Notes under the pieces: generated by a model | The model's database searches: none | What the model saw: the letters and a program-made list of their open reading frames with translations, nothing else | What the model was told of the DNA's origin: nothing | Made by a program: the position numbers and the translations under genes | Origin: Bacteroidales bacterium | GTDB lineage: Bacteria; Bacteroidota; Bacteroidia; Bacteroidales; UBA932 | Length of the DNA: 35,532 nucleotides | Direction: 5' to 3' | Assembly (NCBI GenBank): GCA_024401825.1 | Contig: JAKSKF010000014.1 | Location: forward strand, 1 to 35,532 | Shown: piece by piece, positions 1 through 9,252 of the stretch | Numbering within the stretch: position 1 is the first letter of the stretch | How the letters are laid out: each line of letters starts with the position of its first letter

Positions 1-52
1 GTTTTAATTGTTAAACTTATATAAACCGTCCACAACTTTTAGTGGACACACA
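1..52. mobile_element. Probable terminal end of an insertion sequence
   Basis: Homology to membrane fusion proteins stops abruptly at about position 53-56. The remaining bases are AT-rich and read into a quick stop. They contain a 6-bp dyad, GTCCAC (28-33) and GTGGAC (42-47), around an 8-base loop, next to a terminus that reads tgtgtgtccac on the minus strand. A short palindromic end abutting a broken gene is what the terminal inverted repeat of an insertion sequence looks like. No transposase is in the window and I cannot name the family. It could also be an assembly junction. Confidence 0.45.
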
Positions 53-457
53 TGACTCCTTGGTTGAAATAGACTTTCCGGCGTACAGCACCTTGGCCCT
101 CTCAAAGTCGGTCTGCGCCTGCTTCTGCGCTATTTTCTCCAGTTCGACGGCGGCATTCGCCTCTTCAAGCGCGAAAACGTCGGGAATCGCCTCCAGAATG
201 ACCAGACGCTGACCCTTTTTCACCTTGTCTCCACATTCGACCAGGATGTCGGAAACGTGCGCTGAAATGCGCGGCCTTATCTGCACCTCCTTCTCGGGAG
301 ATATTTTCCCGGAAATTGTCATTGTGGAAGCAATGTCGGAATAACCGACCTCGGCATACGAATAGACTTCCCTGGGGTTTCTTGAAAGCAGCCATAGAAT
401 CACGAGCAGGAAAAGCGCGAGGGCCGCAAATGAGAACAAACCGGTTTTGAGTTTCAT
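17..457 (-). pseudogene. Membrane fusion protein (HlyD/MacA-like), truncated
   Basis: This is the N-terminal third of a periplasmic adaptor that would link the ABC permeases to an outer-membrane channel. Residues 6-25 form the N-terminal membrane anchor. Residues 44-95 are the barrel-sandwich (biotinyl-lipoyl-like) half motif, with 'GKISPEKEVQIRPRISAHV' and 'ILVECGDKVKKGQRL'. Residues 96-134 begin the alpha-helical hairpin. Family members are usually about 350-420 residues. Here the reading frame leaves homology after 'SISTKE' (residue 134) and stops 12 codons later in what looks like insertion-sequence DNA. It starts 12 bases after the upstream permease and is the last gene of the operon. 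The adaptor is probably non-functional unless the gene resumes beyond the window. Confidence 0.75.
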
Positions 458-469
458 ATCTTCGTGATT

Positions 470-1729
470 TTAAATATCATATAACAATTCTGAAATATTC
501 TTTTCGACCATCTTCCGCGCAGGAAAATATCCGGAAAGGACACCTCCGCCAATCACTACGGCAATCACGGCAAGGTTTCCGACTAACGACAGGTGCGGAA
601 GGCCGTAGAGAGGGTCCGTTATCACGCCGGAGAGCATCAGGTGACGCAGGACGGCAATGAGGACCTCCGCGGCGAACAGCCCGGCCATCGAAGAGAAGAC
701 GCAAATCGCAAGGCTCTCGTGCACGAACTGGCTGATGATTTGACGCGGCCCGGCGCCCATCGCCAGCCTGACGGCTATTTCACCCTTTCTCTCCCGGACG
801 GAAAGAAGCATAATGCCGAATATCCCGAGCAGGCTGGAAAGTATGATTCCGATGAAAACGACCCATATTATCACCTTTGTCCCGCTGAACAGAGTCTTGA
901 GCATCTGGGAATACTCCTGCATCCCTTCGACGTTTGTCGCGGCGGCGTCGTCCGGATTGATTTTGTGCCGTTCCCGCAGGAAACGCAGGATTTCCTCCCT
1001 CTTCTGTTCGAATCCCTCCGTCATATTCAGGGAAAAGACAAGGCAGGACAACTCGCCGTCCAGCTTGCGGTCGGAGTCAAAGGTGGAATACGGGAGGAGA
1101 ACGGCATTCTCTTCGTTGCCGAACGGCCGTATGAACGGATTGTCCTTTTTCACGACACCTACGATGGTGTACATATTGTTTCCTATCAGAATGTCTTTCC
1201 CGCAGGGGTTCTCATTGTCCCCGAACCACTTTTCAGACAGATTCAATCCTATGACGCACACTTTGCTCCGGTGCCGCATATCGAGTTCGTCGATGAACCG
1301 TCCGCCGGCCATCGACATCTGTGTCAGGGACAACAGGCCGGGATAAACCGCAAGGACCGCGACCTTGTCTTTCCTCCCTCCTATGACCTGGACGGGCTGG
1401 GGTCCCGTGGGACAGAATACGGGCCCGGAATCGGTGACGGTGTTCGGGAATTCCGAATTGATTGCATCGAGGTCGGATTTGCTGATGCGCCATTCCCTCC
1501 CTGAGCCGTATCCGGAGTAACTCATTGTCGTCGGAAGCGGATTGACAACCACTGATTCCACGTTCAGTTTGCTGATTTCCCCAATGGAACCGTTGTAAAA
1601 GACGTTGAAGCCGGCAAGCGCCACGAGCAGGATGAACACGCCTCCGGCAACGGCCGCTCCCGAAAGAACGGTCCTTGTACGGTTGCGCCTGAGCGTAATC
1701 ATTGCATCCTTGAACAGATTCTCCTCCAT
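470..1729 (-). CDS. ABC transporter permease (MacB/FtsX type)
   Basis: This 419-residue inner-membrane permease belongs to a MacB-like exporter of the ABC3 class, which acts by mechanotransmission. One membrane segment lies at about residues 22-45. It is followed by a periplasmic MacB_PCD domain of about 240 residues, then three C-terminal membrane segments (about 287-312, 335-360 and 382-405). The FtsX hallmark 'RERKGEIAVRLAMGA' follows the second segment. The start is ATG at 1727-1729, four bases after the stop of the preceding permease, so the two are probably translationally coupled. With its neighbour it would form a heterodimeric permease. The substrate cannot be read from the sequence; candidates for this class include antimicrobial peptides, lipids and drugs. 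Confidence 0.88.
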   Translation of the reverse strand: MEENLFKDAMITLRRNRTRTVLSGAAVAGGVFILLVALAGFNVFYNGSIGEISKLNVESVVVNPLPTTMSYSGYGSGREWRISKSDLDAINSEFPNTVTDSGPVFCPTGPQPVQVIGGRKDKVAVLAVYPGLLSLTQMSMAGGRFIDELDMRHRSKVCVIGLNLSEKWFGDNENPCGKDILIGNNMYTIVGVVKKDNPFIRPFGNEENAVLLPYSTFDSDRKLDGELSCLVFSLNMTEGFEQKREEILRFLRERHKINPDDAAATNVEGMQEYSQMLKTLFSGTKVIIWVVFIGIILSSLLGIFGIMLLSVRERKGEIAVRLAMGAGPRQIISQFVHESLAICVFSSMAGLFAAEVLIAVLRHLMLSGVITDPLYGLPHLSLVGNLAVIAVVIGGGVLSGYFPARKMVEKNISELLYDI

Positions 1730-1733
1730 AGTC

Positions 1734-2999
1734 CTACTCGCAGTTCATCGCTTCATTGATTCTTACCGATGTGGCCTTGCGTGCCGGCGCAAGCCCTGAA
1801 ACCAGCCCGCAGGCAATGATAAGGGCGGTACAGGACGATATTATCTGCCAACTCACTGTCATATCCCCGAGAAACACCCATTTGGCGCCGTCGTTGATTC
1901 TGTCCACAACGACGTTGAAGGCATCGAGCGCGAGTGAACCGAGCAGCATCCCGACGATTCCGAAAATCAGCATAATCATCACCGACTCTCCGAGAACCAG
2001 CCGGAATATCGAGCCTTTGCTCGAACCGCAGACAAGCCGGACCGCAATCTCCTTCGTCCTTTCCTTTACCGAAAGGTGGACTATGCTGCTTACCCCCAGG
2101 ATGCTCATCAGGAGGGAGAGCAGACCTATGATTCCGGTAAACTTCCGCATCGAGCCAAGGAATTTTTCCTGGTCGCTTATGAAATCGATGTTTTCTTCGA
2201 TGCAAAGGGCGGAGGTGTCACCCGGGTCGATTCCCTTCCTGAAACAGAACCAGGATTCAACGTCCTTCCTGAGCAGGTGTTTCTCTTCGGCGGGGATTCC
2301 CAGGAACATCTTTATGTCGATGGAACTCAACTCTTCTCCGGCTCCGGGCATTGACATCGCGGTCTCGAACGGGACGAAGACATCCTTTATCCTTACGTTG
2401 TGTATGGTCCGGTAAACTCCCAATACGGTATAGGGCAGTCTGTTGATGTCAAGAATGCTTCCGACGGCATCGGCCGGGCTTCCGAACAGCTGCACGGCGA
2501 CAGATTCGGGGAGAATACAGATTCTGCGCCGTCCTTCCAGTTCCACCCGGGTGAATCCCCGACCGGCGATGATTTTCAGATACTTGTCATCCAATTCCTT
2601 GCGGAAATCGCTGACTGTCAGGCCTGCCGACCCTGTAAGACTCTCACCGGCGGCGCTGCTCCGCTTGCGGGGGAACACGTATTCGGCACGATTGGAGAAA
2701 AGGGCCAGGGCTTCCCGGGCGTCACTTCTTGTGAGGGTTATTCTGCGGCCTTTGACAAGTCCCATACGGGGTTCGGAAACCCTGCCGGGAAGGATTGTTA
2801 TTTTCCCGTACTTCAGAATGTAGTCGTAATTGGACCTGTTGCCCCTGTCCGTCCCGTTTGCAACACCCGCAATGACAATGAATATGAATACGCCCCACAC
2901 TGTCATTATGCCGGAAAGGATGCTCCGCCTGCGGCTCATCCTGACAGAAGACAGGATGTCCCTGAAAAAATCCTTGGGTGTCAGGTTACCGTCTTTCAT
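1734..2999 (-). CDS. ABC transporter permease (MacB/FtsX type)
   Basis: This is the second MacB-like permease, about 421 residues, with the same plan: a first membrane segment ('SGIMTVWGVFIFIVIAGV', about residues 28-47), a large periplasmic domain, and three C-terminal membrane segments. The FtsX-domain motif 'VKERTKEIAVRLVCGSS' is present. I chose ATG at 2997-2999; a GTG immediately upstream (3000-3002) is an alternative. The start lies inside the 3' end of the ATPase gene (stop at 2986), so the two genes overlap by about 14-17 bases. It differs clearly from the downstream permease, which argues for a heterodimer and not a recent duplication. Confidence 0.88.
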   Translation of the reverse strand: MKDGNLTPKDFFRDILSSVRMSRRRSILSGIMTVWGVFIFIVIAGVANGTDRGNRSNYDYILKYGKITILPGRVSEPRMGLVKGRRITLTRSDAREALALFSNRAEYVFPRKRSSAAGESLTGSAGLTVSDFRKELDDKYLKIIAGRGFTRVELEGRRRICILPESVAVQLFGSPADAVGSILDINRLPYTVLGVYRTIHNVRIKDVFVPFETAMSMPGAGEELSSIDIKMFLGIPAEEKHLLRKDVESWFCFRKGIDPGDTSALCIEENIDFISDQEKFLGSMRKFTGIIGLLSLLMSILGVSSIVHLSVKERTKEIAVRLVCGSSKGSIFRLVLGESVMIMLIFGIVGMLLGSLALDAFNVVVDRINDGAKWVFLGDMTVSWQIISSCTALIIACGLVSGLAPARKATSVRINEAMNCE

Positions 3000-3660
3000 C
3001 ACTCTCTATAAGGCCGTCGTTCATAGTTATGCAACGGGGCAGCTGGGAAGAAATGGATGTCTCGTGGGTGACCAGGACGATGGTGACGTTGCTGTCCCTG
3101 TTGCATTCCTTGAACAGATTGACGATTTCCTGCGTCATCCTGCTGTCCAGCGCCCCGGTGGGCTCGTCTGCCAGGATGATTTTCGGATTCATCACCATTG
3201 CCCTGGCAATGGCCGCTCTCTGCTGCTGTCCTCCCGACAGGTGGGAAGGAATGTGCTCCTTCCAATCCGAAAGTTCCATTTTCTCCAGCATATCCATCAC
3301 GCGCTCCTTCCGTTCCTGTCCGGGCACGCCCCTGTAAATCAGGGGAAGCTCGACATTCTCATATACGGTCTTGAATGAAATGAGGTTGTATCTCTGGAAC
3401 ACAAAACCTATGTTTTGATTGCGGATGCGCGCTTCTTCCTCCCTGTCCAGGCCTTTGACAAGCCGCCCGTCCAGGCGGTACTCGCCTTCGTCGTACGAAT
3501 CGAGGAGACCGATGACATTCAGCAAGGTGGACTTTCCGGAGCCCGACGGGCCCGTTACTCCCACGAACTCGCCGTCGCCGATATGCAGGTCTATGCCGCG
3601 CAAGGCATACAAGGAACGTTCGCCGTGATATGTCTTATGAATCCCTTTGAGGTCTATCAT
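2986..3660 (-). CDS. ABC transporter ATP-binding protein (MacB/LolD type)
   Basis: This 224-residue cytoplasmic ATPase powers the two downstream permeases. Its motifs occur in the expected order: Walker A 'GPSGSGKS', Q-loop 'GFVFQRYNLI', signature 'LSGGQQQR', Walker B 'IILADEPTGALD' and the switch His in 'VTHE'. The reading frame is open for 16 codons further upstream, but the homologous start is 'MIDLKGIHKTYHG' at 3658-3660, and the -7 element at 3686-3693 leaves a leader of about 25 bases. The gene is first in the export operon, followed by two permeases and a truncated adaptor. Confidence 0.93.
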   Translation of the reverse strand: MIDLKGIHKTYHGERSLYALRGIDLHIGDGEFVGVTGPSGSGKSTLLNVIGLLDSYDEGEYRLDGRLVKGLDREEEARIRNQNIGFVFQRYNLISFKTVYENVELPLIYRGVPGQERKERVMDMLEKMELSDWKEHIPSHLSGGQQQRAAIARAMVMNPKIILADEPTGALDSRMTQEIVNLFKECNRDSNVTIVLVTHETSISSQLPRCITMNDGLIESDERR

Positions 3661-3685
3661 CAATTGGAAATTGTTTTCTGACCTC

Positions 3686-3693
3686 CAAAGGTA
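3686..3693 (-). promoter_or_regulatory. Probable promoter -7 element of the ABC export operon
   Basis: On the minus strand this reads TACCTTTG, an exact match to the Bacteroidota -7 consensus TAnnTTTG, 25 bases upstream of the ATPase start. No clear TTTG -33 box was found at the expected distance, so the call rests on the -7 element and its position. Confidence 0.5.
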
Positions 3694-3767
3694 AGGGAAA
3701 AAAATCATTTTTTCTGATTATTCGTAAATCTGCCCGTCCTGACGGTCATAAGGAAACCGAAAGATTT

Positions 3768-3799
3768 TTTTGGAAAAGAAGGGAAAATGACTATATTTG
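3768..3799 (+). promoter_or_regulatory. Promoter of the pyrimidine operon
   Basis: The -33 box TTTTG (3768-3772) and the -7 box TATATTTG (3792-3799) are separated by 19 bases, a full match to the Bacteroidota sigma-ABfr consensus. Only seven bases separate the -7 box from the pyrC start codon, so transcription is expected to begin at or within a few bases of the ATG. That leaves no room for a leader, attenuator or ribosome binding site. Confidence 0.75.
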
Positions 3800-3806
3800 T
3801 AGCCCG

Positions 3807-4982
3807 ATGAAAAATGAATTTTCATATGGGACTTCATCCGGAAAGATAGCTTCAAAAAGCGGGACTGACATTATTGTTTGTCCCGCTTTTTGTGATGTGC
3901 ACGTCCATCTGCGCGAGCCGGGCTATTCCTACAAGGAAACCATACGCAGCGGCAGCCTTGCTGCGGCCGCGGGCGGTTATACCTGTGTGTGCGCGATGCC
4001 CAACCTGAATCCGGTCCCGGACAGTGTGGACAATCTGGAAGAGGAACTGGAAATCATACGCAGGGATGCCGTGATTGACGTGCGCCCCTATGCCTCGATT
4101 ACTGTGGGACGAAAGGGCCTGGAGCCCGTGGACGTGGCGGCGCTGAAGGACAGGTGCGTGGCTTTCTCGGATGACGGAAGCGGCGTGCAGAGTCCGGAAG
4201 TGATGCGCAGGGCAATGGAAATCATAGCGGAAAACGGCTGCATACTGGCTGCCCATTGCGAGGACAACAGCCTTCTTCGCGGGGGATACGTGCACGACGG
4301 CGCCTATGCCGCGGCTCACGGCCACAGGGGAATCTGCTCCGAGAGCGAGTGGAGGCAGATAGAAAGGGACCTCGTCATTGCGGGGGAAACTGGCTGCGCA
4401 TATCACGTCTGCCACATTTCGACCAGGGAGAGCGTGGATTTGATACGCCGGGCCAAGGACAGGGGAGTGGACGTCACCTGTGAGACGGCTCCGCACTATC
4501 TTGCCCTCTGCGAGGATGACTTGCAGGAAGACGGACGGTTCAAGATGAACCCTCCGCTGAGGACCTCGTCCGACAGGGCCGCGCTCATAGAGGGATTGAA
4601 GGACGGAACCATAGATATGATAGCCACTGACCATGCGCCTCACTCGGCTGAGGAGAAATCCCGTGGCCTGGAGCGCAGCGCGATGGGTGTGGTGGGGCTG
4701 GAGACTGCTTTCCCGGTTCTCTACACGGCCCTGGTGAGAAAGGGCGTCATCTCTCTCGAGAAACTTGTGGACCTTATGAGCCTGGCCCCCAGGCGCAGGT
4801 TCCGGCTTCCTGTGGACTCGGAATCGGGAAATGACCTCGTGGAGATAGACCTCGGCAGGGAATTCACCATAGAAGGGGAACGTTTCCTCTCCCTGGGGCA
4901 CAGCACCCCGTTCGAAGGATGGAAGGTCTATGGCAAGGTGCTCAGGACGGTATATAAAGGAAAACAGATATATTCACTCTGA
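3807..4982 (+). CDS. pyrC: Dihydroorotase
   Basis: Dihydroorotase cyclises carbamoyl-aspartate to dihydroorotate in the cytoplasm, step 3 of UMP synthesis. The 391-residue amidohydrolase shows the zinc motif 'DVHVHLREPG' (His32, His34), Asp122/123 in 'FSDDG', His150 in 'AAHCEDN', His203 in 'CHIS' and the catalytic Asp275 in 'ATDHAPH'. The 'FSDDG' motif resembles the class I enzymes in which Asp takes the metal-bridging place of carboxylated Lys. The N-terminal part before the HxH motif is only about 31 residues, shorter than the roughly 50 usual in class I enzymes, so the beta-sandwich domain is reduced. The ATG at 3807 follows a full promoter almost directly. It is first of eight pyr genes; carA follows after two bases. 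Confidence 0.93.
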   Translation: MKNEFSYGTSSGKIASKSGTDIIVCPAFCDVHVHLREPGYSYKETIRSGSLAAAAGGYTCVCAMPNLNPVPDSVDNLEEELEIIRRDAVIDVRPYASITVGRKGLEPVDVAALKDRCVAFSDDGSGVQSPEVMRRAMEIIAENGCILAAHCEDNSLLRGGYVHDGAYAAAHGHRGICSESEWRQIERDLVIAGETGCAYHVCHISTRESVDLIRRAKDRGVDVTCETAPHYLALCEDDLQEDGRFKMNPPLRTSSDRAALIEGLKDGTIDMIATDHAPHSAEEKSRGLERSAMGVVGLETAFPVLYTALVRKGVISLEKLVDLMSLAPRRRFRLPVDSESGNDLVEIDLGREFTIEGERFLSLGHSTPFEGWKVYGKVLRTVYKGKQIYSL

Positions 4983-4984
4983 TT

Positions 4985-6058
4985 ATGAAACAGATGAAAC
5001 TGGTGCTTGAAAACGGACAGAGTTTCTGCGGGACGGGCTGCGGCTCCTATGCGGAGACTGTCGGAGAAATTGTGTTCAACACCTCGATGGTGGGATATCA
5101 GGAGATTGCCTCGGACCCCTCGTATGCGGGGAAGATTGTGGTTATGACTTATCCCCTGATGGGCCAGTACGGAATAACGGCCGAAGACTATGAGGCCAGG
5201 ACGTCGGGGCCCGCGGGACTCGTGGTGCGCGAGTGTTGCGGAACCCCTTCCAACTTCCGGTTCACCAAGACGCTCTCTGAAGAACTGGAAGAGCACGGGG
5301 TGCCCTGTGTCGGCGACGTCGACACAAGAATGCTCACCCGCATCATCAGAAACGCCGGAGGCGACAGGATTATGCGGGCGGTCATAGTGGGGGAGGAGAC
5401 GAGCGTGGAGGAAGCCCTGGCGCTCATAAGGAACACCCGGCCGGAAAGCAATCCCGTCTCCGCGGTGAGCTGTACAAAGAGGTGGTTCTCCCGTACTCCG
5501 AACCATCGTTTCGACGTGGTGGCCCTGGACTGCGGAATCAAGCACAGCATAGTGGCGGAACTCAACCGCAGGGGGTGCAACGTCACGGTGGTCCCTTACA
5601 ACACCACTGCCGAGGAGATTATGGCGTTCAACCCTGACGGACTGCTGATTTGCGGAGGCCCCGGCTCCCCGGAATCCGCCGCGGGGATTATTCCCGTCAT
5701 CAATGCCCTGAAAGGCAGGCTGCCCATTGCCGGCATCTCCCTGGGACACCAGCTCATAGCAATGTCCTACGGAGCGGCCACGAAGTTGTGCCTCCATCAC
5801 GGAGGCCGCCCCGTCAGAAGAGTATCTGACGGAAAGATAATAAGCGCGGAGCACAGCCACTGCTATGTGGTGGACCCGGAAAGCATCCGCGGCACTGCGC
5901 TGGAAGTCAGCTGGCTGGACGTGTCGGACTCCAGCATAGAGGGACTCGAATGTCCCGCTGACCGGGTGTCCGGCGTCCAGTTCTGTCCCGAAGGCGCTCC
6001 CGGCCCGAAGGAAAGCGATTTCTTTGACAAATTCACAAAGTCTATGGAGGAGGCCTGA
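4985..6058 (+). CDS. carA: Carbamoyl-phosphate synthase small subunit, catalytic glutaminase residues replaced
   Basis: CarA normally hydrolyses glutamine and feeds ammonia to CarB. This 357-residue protein keeps the N-terminal CarA domain ('[14 protein letters not shown]', '[15 protein letters not shown]') and a class I glutamine amidotransferase fold at about residues 177-350. The nucleophile elbow, normally GICLGHQ, is 'GISLGHQ', with Ser252 (codon tcc, 5738-5740) in place of the catalytic Cys. The catalytic histidine motif, normally HPEASPGP, is 'CPEGAPGP', with Cys334 (tgt, 5984-5986) in place of His. Glu336 remains. The 'SNGPGDPE' and 'NHGFAVD' motifs are also altered ('CGGPGSPE', 'EHSHCYVVD'). 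The reading frame is intact and packed between pyrC and carB (2-base gaps). I infer a structural or regulatory subunit with little or no glutaminase activity; residual activity is not excluded. Confidence 0.92.
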   Translation: MKQMKLVLENGQSFCGTGCGSYAETVGEIVFNTSMVGYQEIASDPSYAGKIVVMTYPLMGQYGITAEDYEARTSGPAGLVVRECCGTPSNFRFTKTLSEELEEHGVPCVGDVDTRMLTRIIRNAGGDRIMRAVIVGEETSVEEALALIRNTRPESNPVSAVSCTKRWFSRTPNHRFDVVALDCGIKHSIVAELNRRGCNVTVVPYNTTAEEIMAFNPDGLLICGGPGSPESAAGIIPVINALKGRLPIAGISLGHQLIAMSYGAATKLCLHHGGRPVRRVSDGKIISAEHSHCYVVDPESIRGTALEVSWLDVSDSSIEGLECPADRVSGVQFCPEGAPGPKESDFFDKFTKSMEEA

Positions 6059-6060
6059 TT

Positions 6061-9000
6061 ATGCCCAAGAGAACAGATATCAAGAAAGTGATGGTCATAG
6101 GCTCCGGTCCTATCGTCATAGGACAGGCCGCAGAGTTTGACTATGCAGGAACGCAGGCCTGCCTGGCCCTCAAGGAAGAGGGTTATGAAGTGGTCCTGGT
6201 CAATTCCAACCCCGCCACCATAATGACGGACACCCACATTGCGGACAAAGTCTATATGGAGCCCCTGGATTTGGAATACGTTGCCAAGATAATCCGATAC
6301 GAGCGTCCCGACGCCATAGTCCCCGGGCTGGGAGGACAGACCGGACTCAACCTTGCCGTGAAACTCGCGCGCAAGGGTGTGCTGGACGAGTGCCACGTGG
6401 AGATTCTGGGAACCTCCTTCAAGAGCATAGAGAAGGCGGAGGACCGTGAACTCTTCAAGGAACTCTGCATCAGTCTGGGGGAGCCCGTGATTCCCAGCCG
6501 CATCTGCTACAGCACTGAGGAGGCGATTGACACCGCAAACGAAATAGGCTACCCCGTAGTGCTCCGTCCCGCATTCACCCTGGGAGGAACCGGCGGCGGA
6601 TTCGCTTCCTGCGAGGAGGAACTCACGGAAATGATGCGCAACGCCCTGGCCCTGTCTCCGGTGCATCAGGTTCTGATAGAAAAGAGCGTGAAGGGCTACA
6701 AGGAAATAGAGTTCGAGGTGATGCGCGACAGCAATGACACCGCAATCTGCATCTGCTCTATGGAAAACGTGGACCCCGTGGGCATCCATACGGGAGACTC
6801 CATAGTCGTGGCTCCCGTCCAGACCCTGGCTGACAGGGAATATGAAATGCTCAGGGCGAGCGCGCTCAAACTGATTCGTGCCCTGAACATAGAAGGAGGA
6901 TGCAACGTCCAGTTCGCCCTGGACCCTCTCTCTTTCAACTACTATATCATAGAGGTCAACCCCCGCGTGTCCCGTTCCTCCGCGCTGGCTTCCAAGGCCA
7001 GCGGATTCCCCATCGCCAGGGTGACCGCCAAGATTGCGGTAGGACTCACCCTGGATGAGATTACGGTGGCCGACGCCCCGGCCTGCTGCGAGCCTTCCAT
7101 CGACTACATAGTCACCAAGGTCGCCCGTTTCCCCTTCGACAAGTTCAGCGAAGCCACCAACGAACTGGGTACCCAGATGAAGGCCACGGGCGAGGTGATG
7201 AGCATAGGCAGGAACTTCGAGGAAAGTCTGCTCAAGGCCGTCCGTTCCCTTGAAATAGGCGCCTGTCACCTGCACAAGAAGAAATTCGGGCAGATGACGG
7301 ACGAACAGCTCCTGAAGTACATAGTGAAGTTCCCGGACGACCATCTGCTGGCGATAACCCAGCTCATCAGGAACGGAGTCGACATCAGACTCATCTATGA
7401 CGTCACCAAGATAGATATGCTCTTCCTGGAGAAAATCTGCAACATAGTCAGGATGGAGAATGCGCTCAAGGCGGCTCCGATGGACAGGAACCTCCTCAGG
7501 GAGGCCAAGAGAATGGGATTCTCCGACAAGTTCCTGGGTCAGTTGTGGGGAAGGACGGAAAAGGAGATGATTGAGTTCAGGACATCAGCGGGCATACTTC
7601 CGTCATACAAGTACATAGACAGCTGCGCGGCGGCCCACGATGCGGCGGTCCCGTACTTCTATTCCACTTACGAGCAGGAGAACGAGAGCGTCGTCAGCGA
7701 CAGGCGCAAGATTCTGGTGCTCGGCGCCGGCCCCATCAGGATTGGTCAGGGCGTCGAGTTCGACTATTCGACTGTCCACGCAATCTGGGCCATACGCGAG
7801 GCGGGTTACGAGGCAATCATAATCAACAACAATCCGGAGACCGTGTCCACGGACTACACCATTTCGGACAAACTGTACTTCGAGCCTCTCACGGTGGAGG
7901 ACGTGATGAACGTAATCAATCTCGAGAAGCCCGACGGAGTCATAGTCACCCTGGGCGGACAGACGGCCATAAATCTGGCCGGACCCCTTGCGGAATTCGG
8001 AGTGCCCATAATAGGAACGCAGATTGATGCAATCGACAACGCGGAGGACCGCAAGCTCTTCGAGGCCATTATGCGCAGGACCGGAATTCCCCAGCCCGAG
8101 GCCCGGGCGGTCACCGACGTGGAGGAAGGAGTGAAGGCGGCGGCCAGGATAGGCTATCCCGTGCTGGTTCGTCCCTCTTTCGTGCTGGGCGGCCGCGCGA
8201 TGATGATAGTGGGCAACGAGGAAGCCCTCCGGCACTATCTCCACAATGCGGTGGAAATCAACGAGAATTCTCCCGTCCTGGTGGACAAGTACATACAGGG
8301 ACGGGAAACCGAGGTCGACGCCATCTGCGACGGAAAGGACGTGTTCATCCCGGGCATAATGGAGCACGTCGAGCGCACCGGCATCCATTCCGGAGACTCA
8401 ATCAGCGTGTATCCCTCGTTCTCGCTCAGCCAGAAGGTGAAGGACACCATCATAGACTACACCGTGAAACTGGGGCTTGAGATAGGCATAGTGGGACTGT
8501 ACAACATACAGTTCATAGTGGACGAAAATGACAGCGTTTACGTCATCGAAGTCAATCCGAGGTCATCCCGGACCGTTCCGTTCCTGTCCAAGTCGACAGG
8601 AGTGCAGATGGCGAAGGTGGCCACCCTTGTGATGCTGGGACATTCGTTGCGCGAGCAGGGATTCACCCGGGTTTACCAGAGTGAGAGCAGGCGGCACTAC
8701 GTCAAGTCTCCCGCCTTCTCGTTCGGGAAAATCAAGGGCATAGACACCTACCTTTCCCCTGAGATGAAATCCACGGGCGAGGCCATAGGTTACGATTACT
8801 CCCTGACAAGGGCCCTGTACAAGTCTCTGCAGGCCTCCGGAGTCAACGTGGTGAACTACGGAACCGTGTTCGCCACCATAGCCGACCGGGACAAGGCCGA
8901 GGCCCTGCCGCTCATCCGCAGATTCTACAACCTGGGCTTCAACATAGAGGCCACGACCGGAACCGCCAGGTATCTGAAGGAGCACGGCATACGCACAAGG

Positions 9001-9252
9001 GAACTGAGCAAAATCAGTGACGGCAGCAACGACATCCTGAGCTCGCTGCGCCAGGGACACGTAAGCTACGTAATCAACACCATAGACATAAACCAGCACA
9101 GCACCAGGCTCGACGGCTACGGAATCAGGCGGGCCGCGGTTGAGAACAACGTGACGCTTTTCACCTCGCTCGAGACCGTGCGGGTGCTGCTGGACGTCCT
9201 TGAAGAGATAACTCTCGGAATATCCACGATAGACGCAGAATACATCAAATGA
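6061..9252 (+). CDS. carB: Carbamoyl-phosphate synthase large subunit
   Basis: CarB makes carbamoyl phosphate from ammonia, bicarbonate and two ATP. At 1063 residues it is full length (E. coli 1073). Both ATP-grasp halves are present, each opening with a pre-ATP-grasp motif: '[20 protein letters not shown]' near the N-terminus and '[16 protein letters not shown]' at about residue 557. The metal- and nucleotide-binding 'EVNPR' occurs in both halves. The C-terminal MGS-like allosteric domain (about 925-1063) is kept, including '[19 protein letters not shown]'. Since the partner CarA lacks its catalytic Cys and His, this subunit would have to use free ammonia. Its last bases overlap the pyrK start (ATGA at 9249-9252). 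Confidence 0.95.
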   Translation: MPKRTDIKKVMVIGSGPIVIGQAAEFDYAGTQACLALKEEGYEVVLVNSNPATIMTDTHIADKVYMEPLDLEYVAKIIRYERPDAIVPGLGGQTGLNLAVKLARKGVLDECHVEILGTSFKSIEKAEDRELFKELCISLGEPVIPSRICYSTEEAIDTANEIGYPVVLRPAFTLGGTGGGFASCEEELTEMMRNALALSPVHQVLIEKSVKGYKEIEFEVMRDSNDTAICICSMENVDPVGIHTGDSIVVAPVQTLADREYEMLRASALKLIRALNIEGGCNVQFALDPLSFNYYIIEVNPRVSRSSALASKASGFPIARVTAKIAVGLTLDEITVADAPACCEPSIDYIVTKVARFPFDKFSEATNELGTQMKATGEVMSIGRNFEESLLKAVRSLEIGACHLHKKKFGQMTDEQLLKYIVKFPDDHLLAITQLIRNGVDIRLIYDVTKIDMLFLEKICNIVRMENALKAAPMDRNLLREAKRMGFSDKFLGQLWGRTEKEMIEFRTSAGILPSYKYIDSCAAAHDAAVPYFYSTYEQENESVVSDRRKILVLGAGPIRIGQGVEFDYSTVHAIWAIREAGYEAIIINNNPETVSTDYTISDKLYFEPLTVEDVMNVINLEKPDGVIVTLGGQTAINLAGPLAEFGVPIIGTQIDAIDNAEDRKLFEAIMRRTGIPQPEARAVTDVEEGVKAAARIGYPVLVRPSFVLGGRAMMIVGNEEALRHYLHNAVEINENSPVLVDKYIQGRETEVDAICDGKDVFIPGIMEHVERTGIHSGDSISVYPSFSLSQKVKDTIIDYTVKLGLEIGIVGLYNIQFIVDENDSVYVIEVNPRSSRTVPFLSKSTGVQMAKVATLVMLGHSLREQGFTRVYQSESRRHYVKSPAFSFGKIKGIDTYLSPEMKSTGEAIGYDYSLTRALYKSLQASGVNVVNYGTVFATIADRDKAEALPLIRRFYNLGFNIEATTGTARYLKEHGIRTRELSKISDGSNDILSSLRQGHVSYVINTIDINQHSTRLDGYGIRRAAVENNVTLFTSLETVRVLLDVLEEITLGISTIDAEYIK

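Noticed and set aside
4985..6058. CarA as a pseudogene or sequencing artefact
   Set aside because: The frame is intact, the gene sits in a tight operon, and the changes are in-frame substitutions at several active-site motifs. That fits a maintained but altered protein better than random decay.
5863..7344. 493-codon open frame on the minus strand
   Set aside because: It is antisense to the end of carA and the first part of carB, which are certain; no signal or domain is recognisable.
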